A stretch of 64,000 nt of DNA from Nakamurella silvestris. Lineage in GTDB: Bacteria > Actinomycetota > Actinomycetes > Mycobacteriales > Nakamurellaceae. Position 1 is the stretch's first letter, and each line of letters opens with the position of its first letter. A model generated the notes under the pieces. That model did not search any database. It had not been told where the DNA came from and saw only the letters and a program-made list of their open reading frames with translations. Positions 1-9,573 of the stretch are shown piece after piece. The stretch is taken from contig QXCQ01000088.1 of NCBI GenBank assembly GCA_003576535.1, forward strand, positions 1 through 64,000, in the 5' to 3' direction. A program made the translations under genes and the position numbers.

Positions 1-23
1 GGAGCGAGGTCGCCCAGATCCTC

Positions 24-273
24 CCGCGAGTGGACGGTGGCCCCCCTGTTGTCCCGCGAGTGGACTGTGACACCTCCTGTTGTCCCGCGAGTGGACTGTG
101 ACGCCCCTGTTGTCCCGCGAGTGGACGGTGGCACCCCACAAGTTGGGGTGTGGGGGTCCGTTCGCGGGACGAGGTCGCACCTGTTTGTCTCGCGAGTGGA
201 CTGTGGCCCCCAGTTGTCTCGCGAGTGGACTGTGACGCCCCAGGATGCGAGGTGTGGGGGTCCGCTCGCGGGA
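24..273. repeat. Array of CCGCGAGTGGAC repeats with hairpin arms (family A)
   Basis: The 12-base core CCGCGAGTGGAC, or TCGCGAGTGGAC, starts at 24, 54, 85, 115, 190 and 219. The first four are spaced about 30 bp apart. Positions 112-170 form an imperfect hairpin: GTCCCGCGA (112-120) pairs with TCGCGGGAC (162-170), and CACCCC (132-137) pairs with GGGGTG (145-150). A second GGTGTGGGGGTCCG right arm is near 251-264. Single copies of the same element occur at 24397 and 32470. The rest of 1-361 holds no gene I can support. Function is unknown. Confidence 0.85.
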
Positions 274-349
274 GGGGACAGCGTCCGCTCGCCGGGGGAG
301 GTCACGCGCGCCCCGGCAGGCCTTCACGGGTGCCGGCCGGCGGCGCGGC

Positions 350-355
350 TAAGTT
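350..355 (+). promoter_or_regulatory. -10 box of pafA, leaderless-type
   Basis: TAAGTT lies 6 nt before the pafA ATG. This places the transcription start at or next to the start codon, as in actinobacterial leaderless mRNAs. The intervening bases also contain GGAG, so a very short leader with a ribosome site is an alternative. No convincing -35 box is visible. Confidence 0.45.
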
Positions 356-361
356 GGAGCC

Positions 362-1720
362 ATGCAGCGACGGATCCTGGGGATCGAAACCGAGTTCGGC
401 ATCACCTGCACGTTCAACGGACAGCGCAGGCTGTCCCCGGACGAGGTGGCGCGTTACCTGTTCCGCCGGGTCGTGTCCTGGGGCAGGTCCTCGAACGTGT
501 TCCTGCGCAACGGCTCACGGCTGTACCTGGACGTGGGATCCCACCCGGAGTACGCCACCGCCGAATGTGACGACCTGTCGACCCTGATCGCCCATGACAA
601 GGCCGGGGAACACATCCTGCAGGACCTCGTCGTCGACGCCGAGGCCAGGCTCGCCGAGGAAGGGGTCGGCGGTGACATCTACCTGTTCAAGAACAACACG
701 GACTCGGCCGGCAACTCCTACGGCTGCCACGAGAACTTCCTGATCGCCCGCCAGGGGGAGTTCTCCCGGATCTCGGACGGGCTGATCCCGTTCCTGGTCA
801 CCCGGCAGCTGATCGTCGGGGCCGGCAAGGTCCTGCAGACCCCGCGCGGGGCCATGTACTGCCTGTCCCAACGGGCCGAGCACATCTGGGAGGGGGTCTC
901 CAGCGCCACCACCCGCTCCCGGCCCATCATCAACACCCGTGACGAGCCCCATGCCGACGCCGAACGGTTCCGGCGGCTGCACGTCATCGTCGGGGACTCC
1001 AACATGAGCGAGACGACCACGATGCTCAAGGTCGGCTCGGCCGCCCTGGTCCTGGAGATGATCGAGGCGGGTGTCCCGCTGCGCGATTTCACCTTCGAGA
1101 ACCCGATCCGGGCGATCCGTGAGATCTCCAACGACCTGACGGGTCGACGCCCGGTGAAACTCGCCGCCGGTGGTGAGGTCAGCGCCCTCGAGGCGCAGAT
1201 CGACTACTACACCCGGGCCGCGGACTACGTCGCCAAACGGGGCAGCGACCCCATGTCCGAGCGGGTCCTCGACCTCTGGCAGCGCACCCTGCGCGCGGTG
1301 GAGACCGGTGACCATTCCGCCGTGGACACCGAGATCGACTGGATCATGAAGAAGAAACTCATCGACCGGTACATGGCGAAGAACGACCTGGACCTGACGG
1401 CGCCGCGGGTCGCCCAGATCGACCTGACGTACCACGACGTGCGTCCGGGCCGTGGGCTGTACTCGTTGCTGGCCGCCCGCGGCCTGGCTGCCAGGGTCGT
1501 CACCGACGAGGCGATCACCGAGGCGGTCTCGGTTCCGCCCCAGTCCACCCGGGCACGGCTGCGGGGCCAGTTCGTCGCCGCCGCCCAGGACGCCGGACGG
1601 GACTACACGGTCGACTGGGTCCATCTCAAACTCAACGACCAGGCCCAGCGCACCGTGCTGCTCAAGGATCCGTTCAAGGCGGTCGACGAGCGGGTGGACA
1701 AGCTCATCTCAGCCATCTGA
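362..1720 (+). CDS. pafA: Pup--protein ligase PafA
   Basis: This is a 452-aa homologue of the actinobacterial ligase that joins the C-terminal glutamate of Pup to lysines of target proteins using ATP, marking them for the proteasome. The N-terminal GIETEFGI (residues 7-14) carries the metal/ATP-site glutamate of the glutamine-synthetase-like fold. [15 protein letters not shown] (from about residue 55) carries the catalytic aspartate, here D57. [17 protein letters not shown] is also typical of the family. Length is normal. The ATG at 362 follows GGAG and a TAAGTT box. Downstream are pafB and pafC, the usual order. The proteasome, pup and dop genes would be expected to the left, outside the window. 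Confidence 0.97.
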   Translation: MQRRILGIETEFGITCTFNGQRRLSPDEVARYLFRRVVSWGRSSNVFLRNGSRLYLDVGSHPEYATAECDDLSTLIAHDKAGEHILQDLVVDAEARLAEEGVGGDIYLFKNNTDSAGNSYGCHENFLIARQGEFSRISDGLIPFLVTRQLIVGAGKVLQTPRGAMYCLSQRAEHIWEGVSSATTRSRPIINTRDEPHADAERFRRLHVIVGDSNMSETTTMLKVGSAALVLEMIEAGVPLRDFTFENPIRAIREISNDLTGRRPVKLAAGGEVSALEAQIDYYTRAADYVAKRGSDPMSERVLDLWQRTLRAVETGDHSAVDTEIDWIMKKKLIDRYMAKNDLDLTAPRVAQIDLTYHDVRPGRGLYSLLAARGLAARVVTDEAITEAVSVPPQSTRARLRGQFVAAAQDAGRDYTVDWVHLKLNDQAQRTVLLKDPFKAVDERVDKLISAI

Positions 1721-1826
1721 CCGGGCCCCTCGTGTCGGGTGACGGCAGCACGTCGGTGAGCGGATCGGGCGCGCCCGATCGGCCGTAGTGCGACATCGCG
1801 GGGTCGGATGTGAAAGCCTGTTCGAT

Positions 1827-2816
1827 GTGGCGAAGACGAAAGCGGAACGACTACTCAACCTCGTCATCGCGTTGTTGAACTCCGAGCGCTACCGCGATGT
1901 GTCCTGGATCCGGGACAAGGTCGACGGTTACGAGGACGCGGCCTCCGACGAGGCCTTCTTCCGGATGTTCGAACGGGACAAGAACGAGCTCCGTGACCTG
2001 GGGATTCCTCTGCAGACCTCGCCGGACGGCGCCTACCGGATCCCGCCGGGGGAGTTCTCGCTGCCGGAACTGACCTTCACCCCGAGCGAGAAGGCCGCGC
2101 TCGCCCTCGCCGGGAGGCTGTGGGAGACGACCGTCCTGGCCGAGGCCGGGTCCGGGGCGCTGCGCAAGATCAACGACGCCGGAGGCGACACCGAGGCGGG
2201 CGATCCGGAAACGGACCATCCCGCCCTCGCGCAGGCGACCTCGTTGTTGCAACCCCGGGTGCGGACGGCCGATCCGGCGTTCCAGCCGATCTACACCGCC
2301 GTCCGGGCCCGTCGGCTCGTCACCTTCGACTACCGCAAGGACCAGGCCGGCACCGTCGAGACACGCAAGGTCCAGCCCTGGGGGCTGGTGTCCTGGCGCG
2401 GCCGTTGGTACGTCGTCGGTTTCGACGAGGACCGGTCGGCCCAGCGCACCTTCCGCCTTTCCCGCATCAACGGCGCCGTTCGGACCACCGGGCGGGCCGG
2501 GGCCTTCACCCCGCCGCTGGACGTGGATCTGCTGTCCGTCGTCGCCTCCTCCAGCCCGCCGCCGGTGGAACGGTCGGCGGTGCTGTTGGTGCGCCCGGGC
2601 AGCGGCGCGGGGCTGCGTCGTCGGGCAACCGTCATCGGCAGCGGTGTGGTCGGGGACGAGGTCTTCGAACGGCTCCGCATCCCCGTCGGCCACCTGTGGG
2701 ACACCGCCAGGGCGGTGGTGGGTCTCGGTCCGGATGCCGTGGTGGAGTCCCCCGAGGACCTGCTCGCCGCAGTGGTGCGGCTGCTCCAGGGCGCGCGCGG
2801 GGGTGAGGTGGCATGA
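1827..2816 (+). CDS. pafB: WYL-domain transcriptional regulator PafB
   Basis: This 329-aa protein has an N-terminal helix-turn-helix region (about residues 1-70, including MFERDKNELRDLGIPLQ) and a WYL-type ligand domain around residues 150-230 in the variant form RGRWYVVGFDED. PafB works with PafC to switch on the RecA-independent DNA-damage response in mycobacteria; the role here is inferred from synteny. I chose GTG 1827 because family proteins begin almost at VAKTKAERLLNLVIALL; an in-frame GTG at 1788 would add 13 residues. The stop overlaps pafC in ATGA, indicating translational coupling. Confidence 0.92.
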   Translation: MAKTKAERLLNLVIALLNSERYRDVSWIRDKVDGYEDAASDEAFFRMFERDKNELRDLGIPLQTSPDGAYRIPPGEFSLPELTFTPSEKAALALAGRLWETTVLAEAGSGALRKINDAGGDTEAGDPETDHPALAQATSLLQPRVRTADPAFQPIYTAVRARRLVTFDYRKDQAGTVETRKVQPWGLVSWRGRWYVVGFDEDRSAQRTFRLSRINGAVRTTGRAGAFTPPLDVDLLSVVASSSPPPVERSAVLLVRPGSGAGLRRRATVIGSGVVGDEVFERLRIPVGHLWDTARAVVGLGPDAVVESPEDLLAAVVRLLQGARGGEVA

Positions 2817-3772
2817 GCGAGACCGCTACCGACCGGCTCGCCCGGATGCTCGCCCTCGTCCCGTACATCTCCCGGCGGCCCGGTGTGGCCATCGGTGACC
2901 TGGCGGCCGAGTTCGGGGTCAGCGCCGGCCAGATCGCCGATGACCTCGACCTGCTGATGGTCTGCGGTCTGCCCGGCTACTACCCGGACGACCTGATCGA
3001 CGTGGTCCTGGACGACGAGGGCGGTACGGTCTCGATCGCCTTCGACGCCGGCATCGAACGCCCCGTCCGGCTCAGCCATGACGAGGCCGTCGCCTTGACG
3101 GTGGCCCTGCGCACCCTGGCGGATCTGCCCGGCCTGGTCGACCGGGACGCGGTCTTCTCCGCGCTGGCCAAGCTGGAACAGGCCGGGGCCGGTGCGGCCG
3201 CCGAGGTGCGGATCGCCGCCGCCGCCCCGGCACCTGCCCTCGGGTTGGTACGGCAGTCGTTGGACGAGGCCCGCCGGTTGTGGATCCGGTACTACACCGC
3301 TTCCCGGGACACGTTGACCGAACGGGAGGTCGATCCGATCCGGCTCCTCGTCACCGACGGGCACTCCTACCTGGAGGCCTACTGTCACCTGGCCCTGGCG
3401 GTCCGCCATTTCCGGATCGACCGCATCGAACAGGCCAGGCTGCTCGACGAACCCGCGCAGGTTCCGTTGTGGGTCGACGAGGAGGTGCCGGAGCGGATGT
3501 TCCACCCCGACCCGGCCGTCGCCCCGGTGACCTTGCGGCTGCATCCGGCCGCCCGGTGGATCGCCGAGTACTACGAGGTGCAGCAGCTCGGTGAGCCCGA
3601 CGAGGGCGGCGCGATCGTGGTCAGCATCCGTGCGGCGAGCGACGACTGGCTGGTCCGCCTGGTGCTCTCCCTCGGTGGTGCGGCCGAAATCGTCGATCGA
3701 CCGGATCTTGCAGCCCAGGTGATCACCCGGGCCACGGCAGCACTTGCGGCGTATTCCGATCCGAACAGCTGA
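2813..3772 (+). CDS. pafC: WYL-domain transcriptional regulator PafC
   Basis: This 319-aa partner of PafB starts at an ATG overlapping the pafB stop by 4 nt. An N-terminal winged helix-turn-helix (about residues 5-60, SRRPGVAIGDLAAEFGVSAG) is followed by a WYL-like domain around residues 155-215 (IRYYTASRDTLTEREVDPIR). PafB and PafC are known to act as a heteromeric transcription activator of DNA-repair genes. In most actinomycetes tatA follows pafC. Here the next 149 bp hold no tatA-sized ORF and tatC follows directly. Confidence 0.92.
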   Translation: MSETATDRLARMLALVPYISRRPGVAIGDLAAEFGVSAGQIADDLDLLMVCGLPGYYPDDLIDVVLDDEGGTVSIAFDAGIERPVRLSHDEAVALTVALRTLADLPGLVDRDAVFSALAKLEQAGAGAAAEVRIAAAAPAPALGLVRQSLDEARRLWIRYYTASRDTLTEREVDPIRLLVTDGHSYLEAYCHLALAVRHFRIDRIEQARLLDEPAQVPLWVDEEVPERMFHPDPAVAPVTLRLHPAARWIAEYYEVQQLGEPDEGGAIVVSIRAASDDWLVRLVLSLGGAAEIVDRPDLAAQVITRATAALAAYSDPNS

Positions 3773-3921
3773 CGGCGACGAACAACTCCCGAGCCGCAGA
3801 CCGGTCCACCGGGCCCGTCGGCTCGGGGGGCGGGAACTCGACCGAGTTGCCGGAGTGATCCGCGGCACTGCGTAGGATCACCCACAGAACTTGTGCAATT
3901 CAACAAAACCCTGGAGCGCGC

Positions 3922-4878
3922 GTGGCCCTGTTTCGCCGTAAGTCCGTCGAGCGGGCGGCCGACGGCTCGATGTCGTTGATGGAGCACCTGTACGAGCTCC
4001 GCACACGTCTGTTCTGGGTCGTCGTCGCCATCCTCGGCGGCAGCATCATCTCGTTCGTCTGGTTCGCCAACGGCATCCCGGCGATCCACCTGAAGAGCTT
4101 GGGCGACATCGTCACCGGCCCGTTCTGTGCGCTCGATCCGAAGTACCGCAACCCGTTGGACAACCAGGGGTGCGCGTTGATCGGCAACAGCCCGTTCTCG
4201 GCGTTGAACCTGCGGCTCAAGGTCGCGTTGATGGCCGGATCGGTGATCTCCAGCCCGTTCTGGTTCTATCAGATCTGGTCGTTCATCACCCCGGCCCTGT
4301 ATTCCAAGGAACGTCGTTTCGCGACGATCTTCGTCTCCTTCGCCACCGTGCTGTTCGTGGCCGGCGCCGTTCTCGCCTACGTCGTCATCGGCGAGGGCCT
4401 GCGAGTCCTCCTCGGTATCGGTGGGGACACCGTCGGGGTCCTGCTCGCACCCCAGGAGTACTTCTCCTTCTTCATCGCCCTGCTGATCATCTTCGGCACG
4501 TCCTTCGAGCTGCCGCTGATCCTGATCATGTTGAACGTGATCGGTGTGCTCAAGGGTGCGCAGCTGGCCAAGTGGCGGCGTTACTCGATCTTCGGGATCA
4601 CCGTGTTCGCCGGTCTGACGGTGCCGGGCAACGACCCGATCACCATGCTCGCCCTGGTCGTCTCGCTCTCCCTGCTGTACGAGGTCAGCGTCCAGGTCTC
4701 CAAGATCAACGACAAGCGTCGCGGACGGGTACGCCAGGAGGAAGGTCTGGGTGATCTCGACGACGACCAGGCCTCGAACCTGGATCTGCGTCCCAGCGGT
4801 GTCGACGGCACCGGGGACATCGAGCCCCCGGCTCCCGTGGCACCGGCCCGCAAGCCGTTGGAGGACGGCACGCCGTAG
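3922..4878 (+). CDS. tatC: Sec-independent protein translocase TatC
   Basis: This 318-aa polytopic membrane protein is the twin-arginine signal receptor of the Tat system. The N-terminal MSLMEHLYELRTRLF holds the conserved glutamate that contacts the twin-arginine motif. About six transmembrane segments follow, with the family motif FGTSFELPLIL in the C-terminal half. After the last segment is a long, charged cytoplasmic tail of about 70 residues. GTG 3922 is preceded by GGAG. Likely clients in this window are the solute-binding lipoprotein (RRNFLK) and the beta-helix protein (RRSLL). tatA is not adjacent and must be elsewhere. Confidence 0.95.
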   Translation: MALFRRKSVERAADGSMSLMEHLYELRTRLFWVVVAILGGSIISFVWFANGIPAIHLKSLGDIVTGPFCALDPKYRNPLDNQGCALIGNSPFSALNLRLKVALMAGSVISSPFWFYQIWSFITPALYSKERRFATIFVSFATVLFVAGAVLAYVVIGEGLRVLLGIGGDTVGVLLAPQEYFSFFIALLIIFGTSFELPLILIMLNVIGVLKGAQLAKWRRYSIFGITVFAGLTVPGNDPITMLALVVSLSLLYEVSVQVSKINDKRRGRVRQEEGLGDLDDDQASNLDLRPSGVDGTGDIEPPAPVAPARKPLEDGTP

Positions 4879-4913
4879 CTTCCCGCTGTCCGGGCACCCC
4901 CGTCCGAGCACCC

Positions 4914-4979
4914 GACCGCGCTCCTTCCCGACAACCGCGCTGGATGCAGCGCGCGCGGACGTCGGGAAGGAGCGCGGTG
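4914..4979. repeat. 66-bp palindrome, family C copy 1
   Basis: ACCGCGCTCCTTCCCGAC at the left end pairs with GTCGGGAAGGAGCGCGGT at the right end, with a partly paired CGCGC-rich centre. It lies 36 bp after tatC and before helY. A second copy with identical arms is at 9499-9564. It could form a strong terminator-like RNA hairpin, although there is no U tract. Confidence 0.85.
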
Positions 4980-5062
4980 GGGTGGGTCCGAGCCCCCGCC
5001 GGGACTGTCCCGCGCTGGCCCGCCTGGCCTCGGGTGACGGCCCGATGTGTCAATCTTGACGG

Positions 5063-7822
5063 GTGAGCAGCCAACCGGATGAGGAGCTTTCGCCCGCGCA
5101 GCGGTTCGAGGCCTCCCGTCGACGCAACGCCTTTCCCGATCTCGGCCGGTTCCGCGAGGAACTGGATTTCGATCTCGACGGGTTCCAGGTCCAGGGCTGC
5201 GAGGCGCTGGAGAACGGCCGCGGTGTGCTGGTCTGCGCACCGACCGGGGCCGGGAAGACGGTGGTCGGGGAGTTCGCGGTGTTCCGCGCCCTGCTGCACG
5301 GCGGCAAGTGCTTCTACACCACCCCGATCAAGGCGTTGTCCAACCAGAAGTACGCCGACCTGGTCGCCCGGCACGGGGCGGCCTCCGTCGGTCTGCTGAC
5401 CGGGGACACCTCGATCAACTCCCATGCGCCGGTGGTGGTGATGACCACCGAGGTGCTGCGGAACATGCTGTACGCCGATTCGGCCGATCTGGAGGGTCTG
5501 ACCTCCGTCGTCATGGACGAGATCCACTACCTGGCCGACAAGTTCCGCGGGGCGGTGTGGGAGGAGGTCATCCTGCACCTGGCCCCGGCGGTCCAGCTGG
5601 TGGGCCTGTCCGCCACCGTCAGCAACGCCGAGGAGTTCGGTGCCTGGCTGCAGACCGTGCGCGGGCACACCGAGATCGTCGTCGACGAGCACCGACCCGT
5701 CCCGCTGTGGCAGCACATGATGGTGAACCGGCGCATGTACGACCTCTTCGCCGTCGACCGCTCCGACGCCACCGGACCGAAGGCGCACATCCGGATCGAC
5801 CCGAGTCTGGCCCGGGCCGCCGCCGAGGCCGAGGCCCGCAGCGACCGCTGGGGTGGGGACCGTGGCGGCCGGGGCAAGTTCGACGGCCGGGGGAACGGGA
5901 CCTGGCGGCCGCCGTCACGCCCGGACGTGATCGAGAAGCTCGACGGCAGCGGCCTGCTGCCGGCCATCACCTTCATCTTCTCCCGGGCCGGCTGCGATGC
6001 CGCCGTGGCCCAGTGCGTGCGGGCGAACCTGACCCTCACCACCGAGGCCCAGCGGGTCGAGATCCGCCGCATCATCGACCGCCGGACGGCCGAACTGCCC
6101 GAGGCGGACCTGGCGGTCCTGGGCTACTGGGAATGGCGCGAAGCCCTGGAAAGGGGCATCGCCGCCCACCACGCCGGGTTGCTGCCCGCCTTCAAGGAGA
6201 CCGTCGAGGAGCTGTTCGTCGCCGGACTGGTCAAGGCGGTGTTCGCCACGGAGACCCTTGCCCTGGGCATCAACATGCCGGCCCGGACGGTGGTTCTGGA
6301 GCGGCTGACGAAGTACAACGGCGAGGGTCACGTCGACCTCACCGCCGGGGAGTACACCCAGCTCACCGGCCGGGCGGGTCGGCGCGGGATCGACGTCGAG
6401 GGCCACGCGGTGGTGATCTGGGCCCCGGGGATGGACCCGCGGGCGGTGGCCGGCCTTGCCTCCAAACGGCTCTACCCGCTCCGCTCCTCCTTCCGGCCCA
6501 GCTACAACATGGCCGTCAACCTCACCGACCGGCTCGGCCAGCACCGGGCACGGGCACTCCTGGAACAGTCCTTCGCCCAGTTCCAGTCCAATGCCGCCGT
6601 GGTCGGCGTGGCACGTCAGGTCCAGCGCAACGACGAGGCCATCGCCGCGCACACCGAGAAGATGGAATGTCATCTCGGGGACGTCGCCGAGTACCTGGAC
6701 CTGATGAACCAGTTGGCGGGCAAGGAGAAGGACGCGGCCCGGCACGGTGCGAGCCGTCGTCGGGACGAGACCGCCCGTGATCTGGCGGCCCTGAAACGCG
6801 GCGACGTGGTCGCGGTACCGACCGGTCGACGATCCGGACTCGCCGTGATCCTGGACCCGGGCGTGTCCTCCGACGGGACCGCGCGCCCGCTGGTGCTGAC
6901 CGCCGGGCAGTGGGCCGGTCGACTGAGTGCGGGGGACTTCCACGGGCCCGTTCCCGCCCTCGGACGGCTCCGGCTGCCCAAACACGTCGACCACCGCTCG
7001 GTCGGTGTCCGGCGGGATCTCGCCTCGGCCCTGGGTCGTAGCGGGATCAGTGTGCCGCCGCGGACCAAGAACCGGAGCACCGCCGACGAAGGCGACCTCG
7101 CCGTCCTGCGCCGGGCGATCCGCTCCCATCCGGTCCACGGGTGCGCCGAGCGCGCCGATCACCTCCAATGGGCACGCCGTCGGCATCAGCTGGTGACGGA
7201 GAACCGGGCGCTGGCAGGCAGGGTCGAACAGGCTCGCGATTCCCTCGGGCAGGCGCTGGAACGGATTCTCGGGCTGCTGCGCAGCCGCGGGTACCTCCGC
7301 GGCGACACGCTGACCGACGCGGGCCGGATGCTCTCGCGGATCTGGTCGGAGAGCGACCTGGTGGTGGCCGAGTGCCTGCGCCAGGGCGTCTGGGAGGGGC
7401 TGGACCCGGCCGAGTTGACCGCCGTGGTGTCCGGTCTGATCTTCGAGGCCCGACGGGAGAGCCCGGCCGAACCACGCCTGCCCACCCGCAACATCGCGAT
7501 GGCAGCGTCTGCCACCCAACGGATCTGGTCCGAGATCACCGACGAGGAGGAGGAGCGCGGGCTGGAACGCACCCGGGACACCGACCTCGGGTTCGCGGCG
7601 GCGATCGCCGCCTGGGCCGACGGCCGGTCCCTGACCGAGTCCCTGGCCGTCGCCGTCGTCAGCGGCACGGAACTGTCCGCCGGGGACTTCGTCCGGTGGT
7701 GCCGGCAGGTCGTGGACCTGCTCGACCAGATCCGCGGGGTGGCCTCGGGTGATCTCGCAGCCACGGCGGCGGACGCGGTGAAGGCTGTTCGCCGTGGTGT
7801 GGTGGCTCTGGGAGCAGGCTGA
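5063..7822 (+). CDS. helY: Ski2/Mtr4-like DEAD/DEAH-box RNA helicase (HelY-type)
   Basis: This 919-aa SF2 helicase has Walker A APTGAGKT at residues 59-66, motif II DEIH at 152-155, motif III SAT near 183, and a second RecA domain with HHAGLLPAFKE, FATETLALGINMPART and QLTGRAGRRGID. A roughly 450-residue C-terminal region resembles the Ski2/Mtr4 helical domains. The family unwinds structured RNA. It matches mycobacterial HelY in length and in position after tatC. Residues about 250-290 are a low-complexity basic, Gly-rich insert. The start is GTG 5063; no strong ribosome site is visible. Confidence 0.93.
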   Translation: MSSQPDEELSPAQRFEASRRRNAFPDLGRFREELDFDLDGFQVQGCEALENGRGVLVCAPTGAGKTVVGEFAVFRALLHGGKCFYTTPIKALSNQKYADLVARHGAASVGLLTGDTSINSHAPVVVMTTEVLRNMLYADSADLEGLTSVVMDEIHYLADKFRGAVWEEVILHLAPAVQLVGLSATVSNAEEFGAWLQTVRGHTEIVVDEHRPVPLWQHMMVNRRMYDLFAVDRSDATGPKAHIRIDPSLARAAAEAEARSDRWGGDRGGRGKFDGRGNGTWRPPSRPDVIEKLDGSGLLPAITFIFSRAGCDAAVAQCVRANLTLTTEAQRVEIRRIIDRRTAELPEADLAVLGYWEWREALERGIAAHHAGLLPAFKETVEELFVAGLVKAVFATETLALGINMPARTVVLERLTKYNGEGHVDLTAGEYTQLTGRAGRRGIDVEGHAVVIWAPGMDPRAVAGLASKRLYPLRSSFRPSYNMAVNLTDRLGQHRARALLEQSFAQFQSNAAVVGVARQVQRNDEAIAAHTEKMECHLGDVAEYLDLMNQLAGKEKDAARHGASRRRDETARDLAALKRGDVVAVPTGRRSGLAVILDPGVSSDGTARPLVLTAGQWAGRLSAGDFHGPVPALGRLRLPKHVDHRSVGVRRDLASALGRSGISVPPRTKNRSTADEGDLAVLRRAIRSHPVHGCAERADHLQWARRRHQLVTENRALAGRVEQARDSLGQALERILGLLRSRGYLRGDTLTDAGRMLSRIWSESDLVVAECLRQGVWEGLDPAELTAVVSGLIFEARRESPAEPRLPTRNIAMAASATQRIWSEITDEEEERGLERTRDTDLGFAAAIAAWADGRSLTESLAVAVVSGTELSAGDFVRWCRQVVDLLDQIRGVASGDLAATAADAVKAVRRGVVALGAG

Positions 7823-7867
7823 CCGGGCACCGGCGTGTTGTCCGATTCGCATCGGTATCAGGTTCGA

Positions 7868-7896
7868 TCCGGACCTGCTCTTTCGTCAGGTCCGGA
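7868..7896 (+). terminator. Hairpin after helY
   Basis: TCCGGACCTG (7868-7877) pairs perfectly with CAGGTCCGGA (7887-7896) across a 9-nt loop, 45 bp after the helY stop. The remainder of 7823-8027 is an ordinary intergenic stretch holding the promoter of the next gene; I could not assign its boxes. Confidence 0.6.
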
Positions 7897-8027
7897 CATG
7901 CCCCAGACTCAATGATGTACGAAACACCCGCTCGGGTCGGCCGTGCGTGATTGGATATGCCCAGTGATCCATGAGTTGATCAGTGGCGAGCAGTTGACGT
8001 GGCCACGCAAGGTGAGGGAGTAGTTGG

Positions 8028-9464
8028 ATGAGCACGCCTAACGATTCGGGTCAGCAGGGCTCCGGCAGCGAACACGGCGGCGCGCCCTGGCCGGGTTCGG
8101 GTGCGGCCTGGGAGGGGCAGAACGCCCCTGCCACCGGCCCCACTCCCGCGGTCACCGGACCGGACTCGGGGGCGACCCCGGCCGCTCCGAGCGGCCCGGT
8201 CCCCACCGAGACACCGTCCGGGTCGGACGCGCCGGCCTACGGCCAGCACCACGGTCAGCAGGACGCGGCCCAACCCTCCTACGGTCAGCCCGCGCCGGAG
8301 CAGCCTGCCTACGGCCAGCCTTCGTACGGCCAGCCCGCCTACGGTCAGCCGAGTTACGGCCAGGCCGAATCCGCCCAGCAGGATCCTGCACATCAGTCGT
8401 ACGGGCAGCAGGCCTCCGATCCTCAGCCCTACGGGCAGCAGGCACCGGACCAGCCGGCGTACGGTCAACCACCGGCAGCGCCCGCCTACGGCCAGCCCGC
8501 CTCGCAGGATCAGGCCTACGGCCAGCAGGCAGCGTACGGCCAGCAGGCACCGTACGGCCAGCAGCAGCCCACGTACGGCCAGCAGGACGCATACGGGCAG
8601 CAGGCCGCGGAGCCCCAGAACCCGGGCACCGGCGGACATGCCTACGGTTCCGCAGGCGAGCAGACCCAGGCCTACAACCCGCAGGCGGCCGCCGGGTACG
8701 ACGGCAGCGGCTACGGGCAGCAGGGTTACGGCCAGCAGCCGTACGGTCAGTCGGCTCCCGCCTACGGCCAGCCGGGCTACGGCTCCACCGATCCGACCAC
8801 CGTCCAGCCGGCCGCCCCGGCGTACGGCCAGGGTTACGGTCAGCAGCCGCCGCAGGCGTACGGTCAGCAGCCGGGCGGTCAACAGGGGTACGGCCAGCAG
8901 GGTTACGGTCAGCAGGCTTACGGTCAGCCCGCCCCGGCCTACGGTCAGCCTGGCTACGGCCAGCAGGGTTACGAGCAGGGCGGCTACGGCCAGCAGGCCG
9001 GCGGACAGCCCGGGTACGGCCAGCAGGGTTACGGCCAGCAGGGTTACGGCCAGCAGCCGTCCGGCCAGTACGACCAGCAGCCGTACGGTCAGCAGACCCC
9101 CGCACCCGACGCCGCCCCGGCCAAGTCCAAGAAGGGTCTGATCATCGGGGTGGTCGCGGCGGTGGTCGTGTTGGCCGTCGCGGCGGTGCTGCTGTTCGTC
9201 GCTCCGGGATTCCTGAACAAGAAGACCTTCGACGCCACCAAGATGGCCCAGGACGTGCAGAACATCGTGCTCGTTCAGATCACCCAGGACGGATCGACGG
9301 TCACCACGCCGGTGAGCTGCCCGGGTGGCAAGGACGTCACCGACACGGCGACCTTCAACTGCACGATCGGGATCGACGGGGCGACCAAGCAGATCCCGAT
9401 CACCCCGAAGGCCGGGAACAAGGATCGTGAAGTGCCCGAGTACACGGTCGGCAGCCCCCAGTAG
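8028..9464 (+). CDS. YGQ-repeat low-complexity membrane protein with DUF4333-like domain
   Basis: This 478-aa protein has three parts. Residues about 1-365 are extremely rich in Tyr, Gly, Gln, Pro and Ala, with about 32 YGQ triplets, mostly YGQQ or YGQP. One transmembrane segment (about 370-392, [20 protein letters not shown]) follows a Lys-rich stop. An external domain of about 80 residues has two cysteines (VSCPGG and FNCTIG), typical of the DUF4333 family. The repeat region should be cytoplasmic and disordered. The C-terminal domain is probably outside the membrane with a disulfide. Function is unknown. ATG 8028 follows GAGGGAG. Confidence 0.8.
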   Translation: MSTPNDSGQQGSGSEHGGAPWPGSGAAWEGQNAPATGPTPAVTGPDSGATPAAPSGPVPTETPSGSDAPAYGQHHGQQDAAQPSYGQPAPEQPAYGQPSYGQPAYGQPSYGQAESAQQDPAHQSYGQQASDPQPYGQQAPDQPAYGQPPAAPAYGQPASQDQAYGQQAAYGQQAPYGQQQPTYGQQDAYGQQAAEPQNPGTGGHAYGSAGEQTQAYNPQAAAGYDGSGYGQQGYGQQPYGQSAPAYGQPGYGSTDPTTVQPAAPAYGQGYGQQPPQAYGQQPGGQQGYGQQGYGQQAYGQPAPAYGQPGYGQQGYEQGGYGQQAGGQPGYGQQGYGQQGYGQQPSGQYDQQPYGQQTPAPDAAPAKSKKGLIIGVVAAVVVLAVAAVLLFVAPGFLNKKTFDATKMAQDVQNIVLVQITQDGSTVTTPVSCPGGKDVTDTATFNCTIGIDGATKQIPITPKAGNKDREVPEYTVGSPQ

Positions 9465-9498
9465 GACCTGAGCAGCCGGCGCTCCCGAACATCCCCGC

Positions 9499-9564
9499 GA
9501 CCGCGCTCCTTCCCGACTTCCGCGCTCACTGCATCAAGCGCGGTTGTCGGGAAGGAGCGCGGTC
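9499..9564. repeat. 66-bp palindrome, family C copy 2
   Basis: GACCGCGCTCCTTCCCGAC and GTCGGGAAGGAGCGCGGTC form perfect outer arms. It sits between two convergent genes whose stops are at 9464 and 9574, so it is well placed to act as a bidirectional terminator. Its arms match the copy at 4914-4979; the centre differs. Confidence 0.85.
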
Positions 9565-9573
9565 GCCGGGGTT

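Noticed and set aside
24-273. Possible CRISPR array from the 30-bp repeats
   Set aside because: Units are nearly contiguous with no unique spacers of similar length, the repeats also occur singly elsewhere, and there are no cas genes.
3773-3921. Hidden tatA gene
   Set aside because: Too short for a 70-90-aa TatA, and no hydrophobic N-terminal helix is encoded in any frame.
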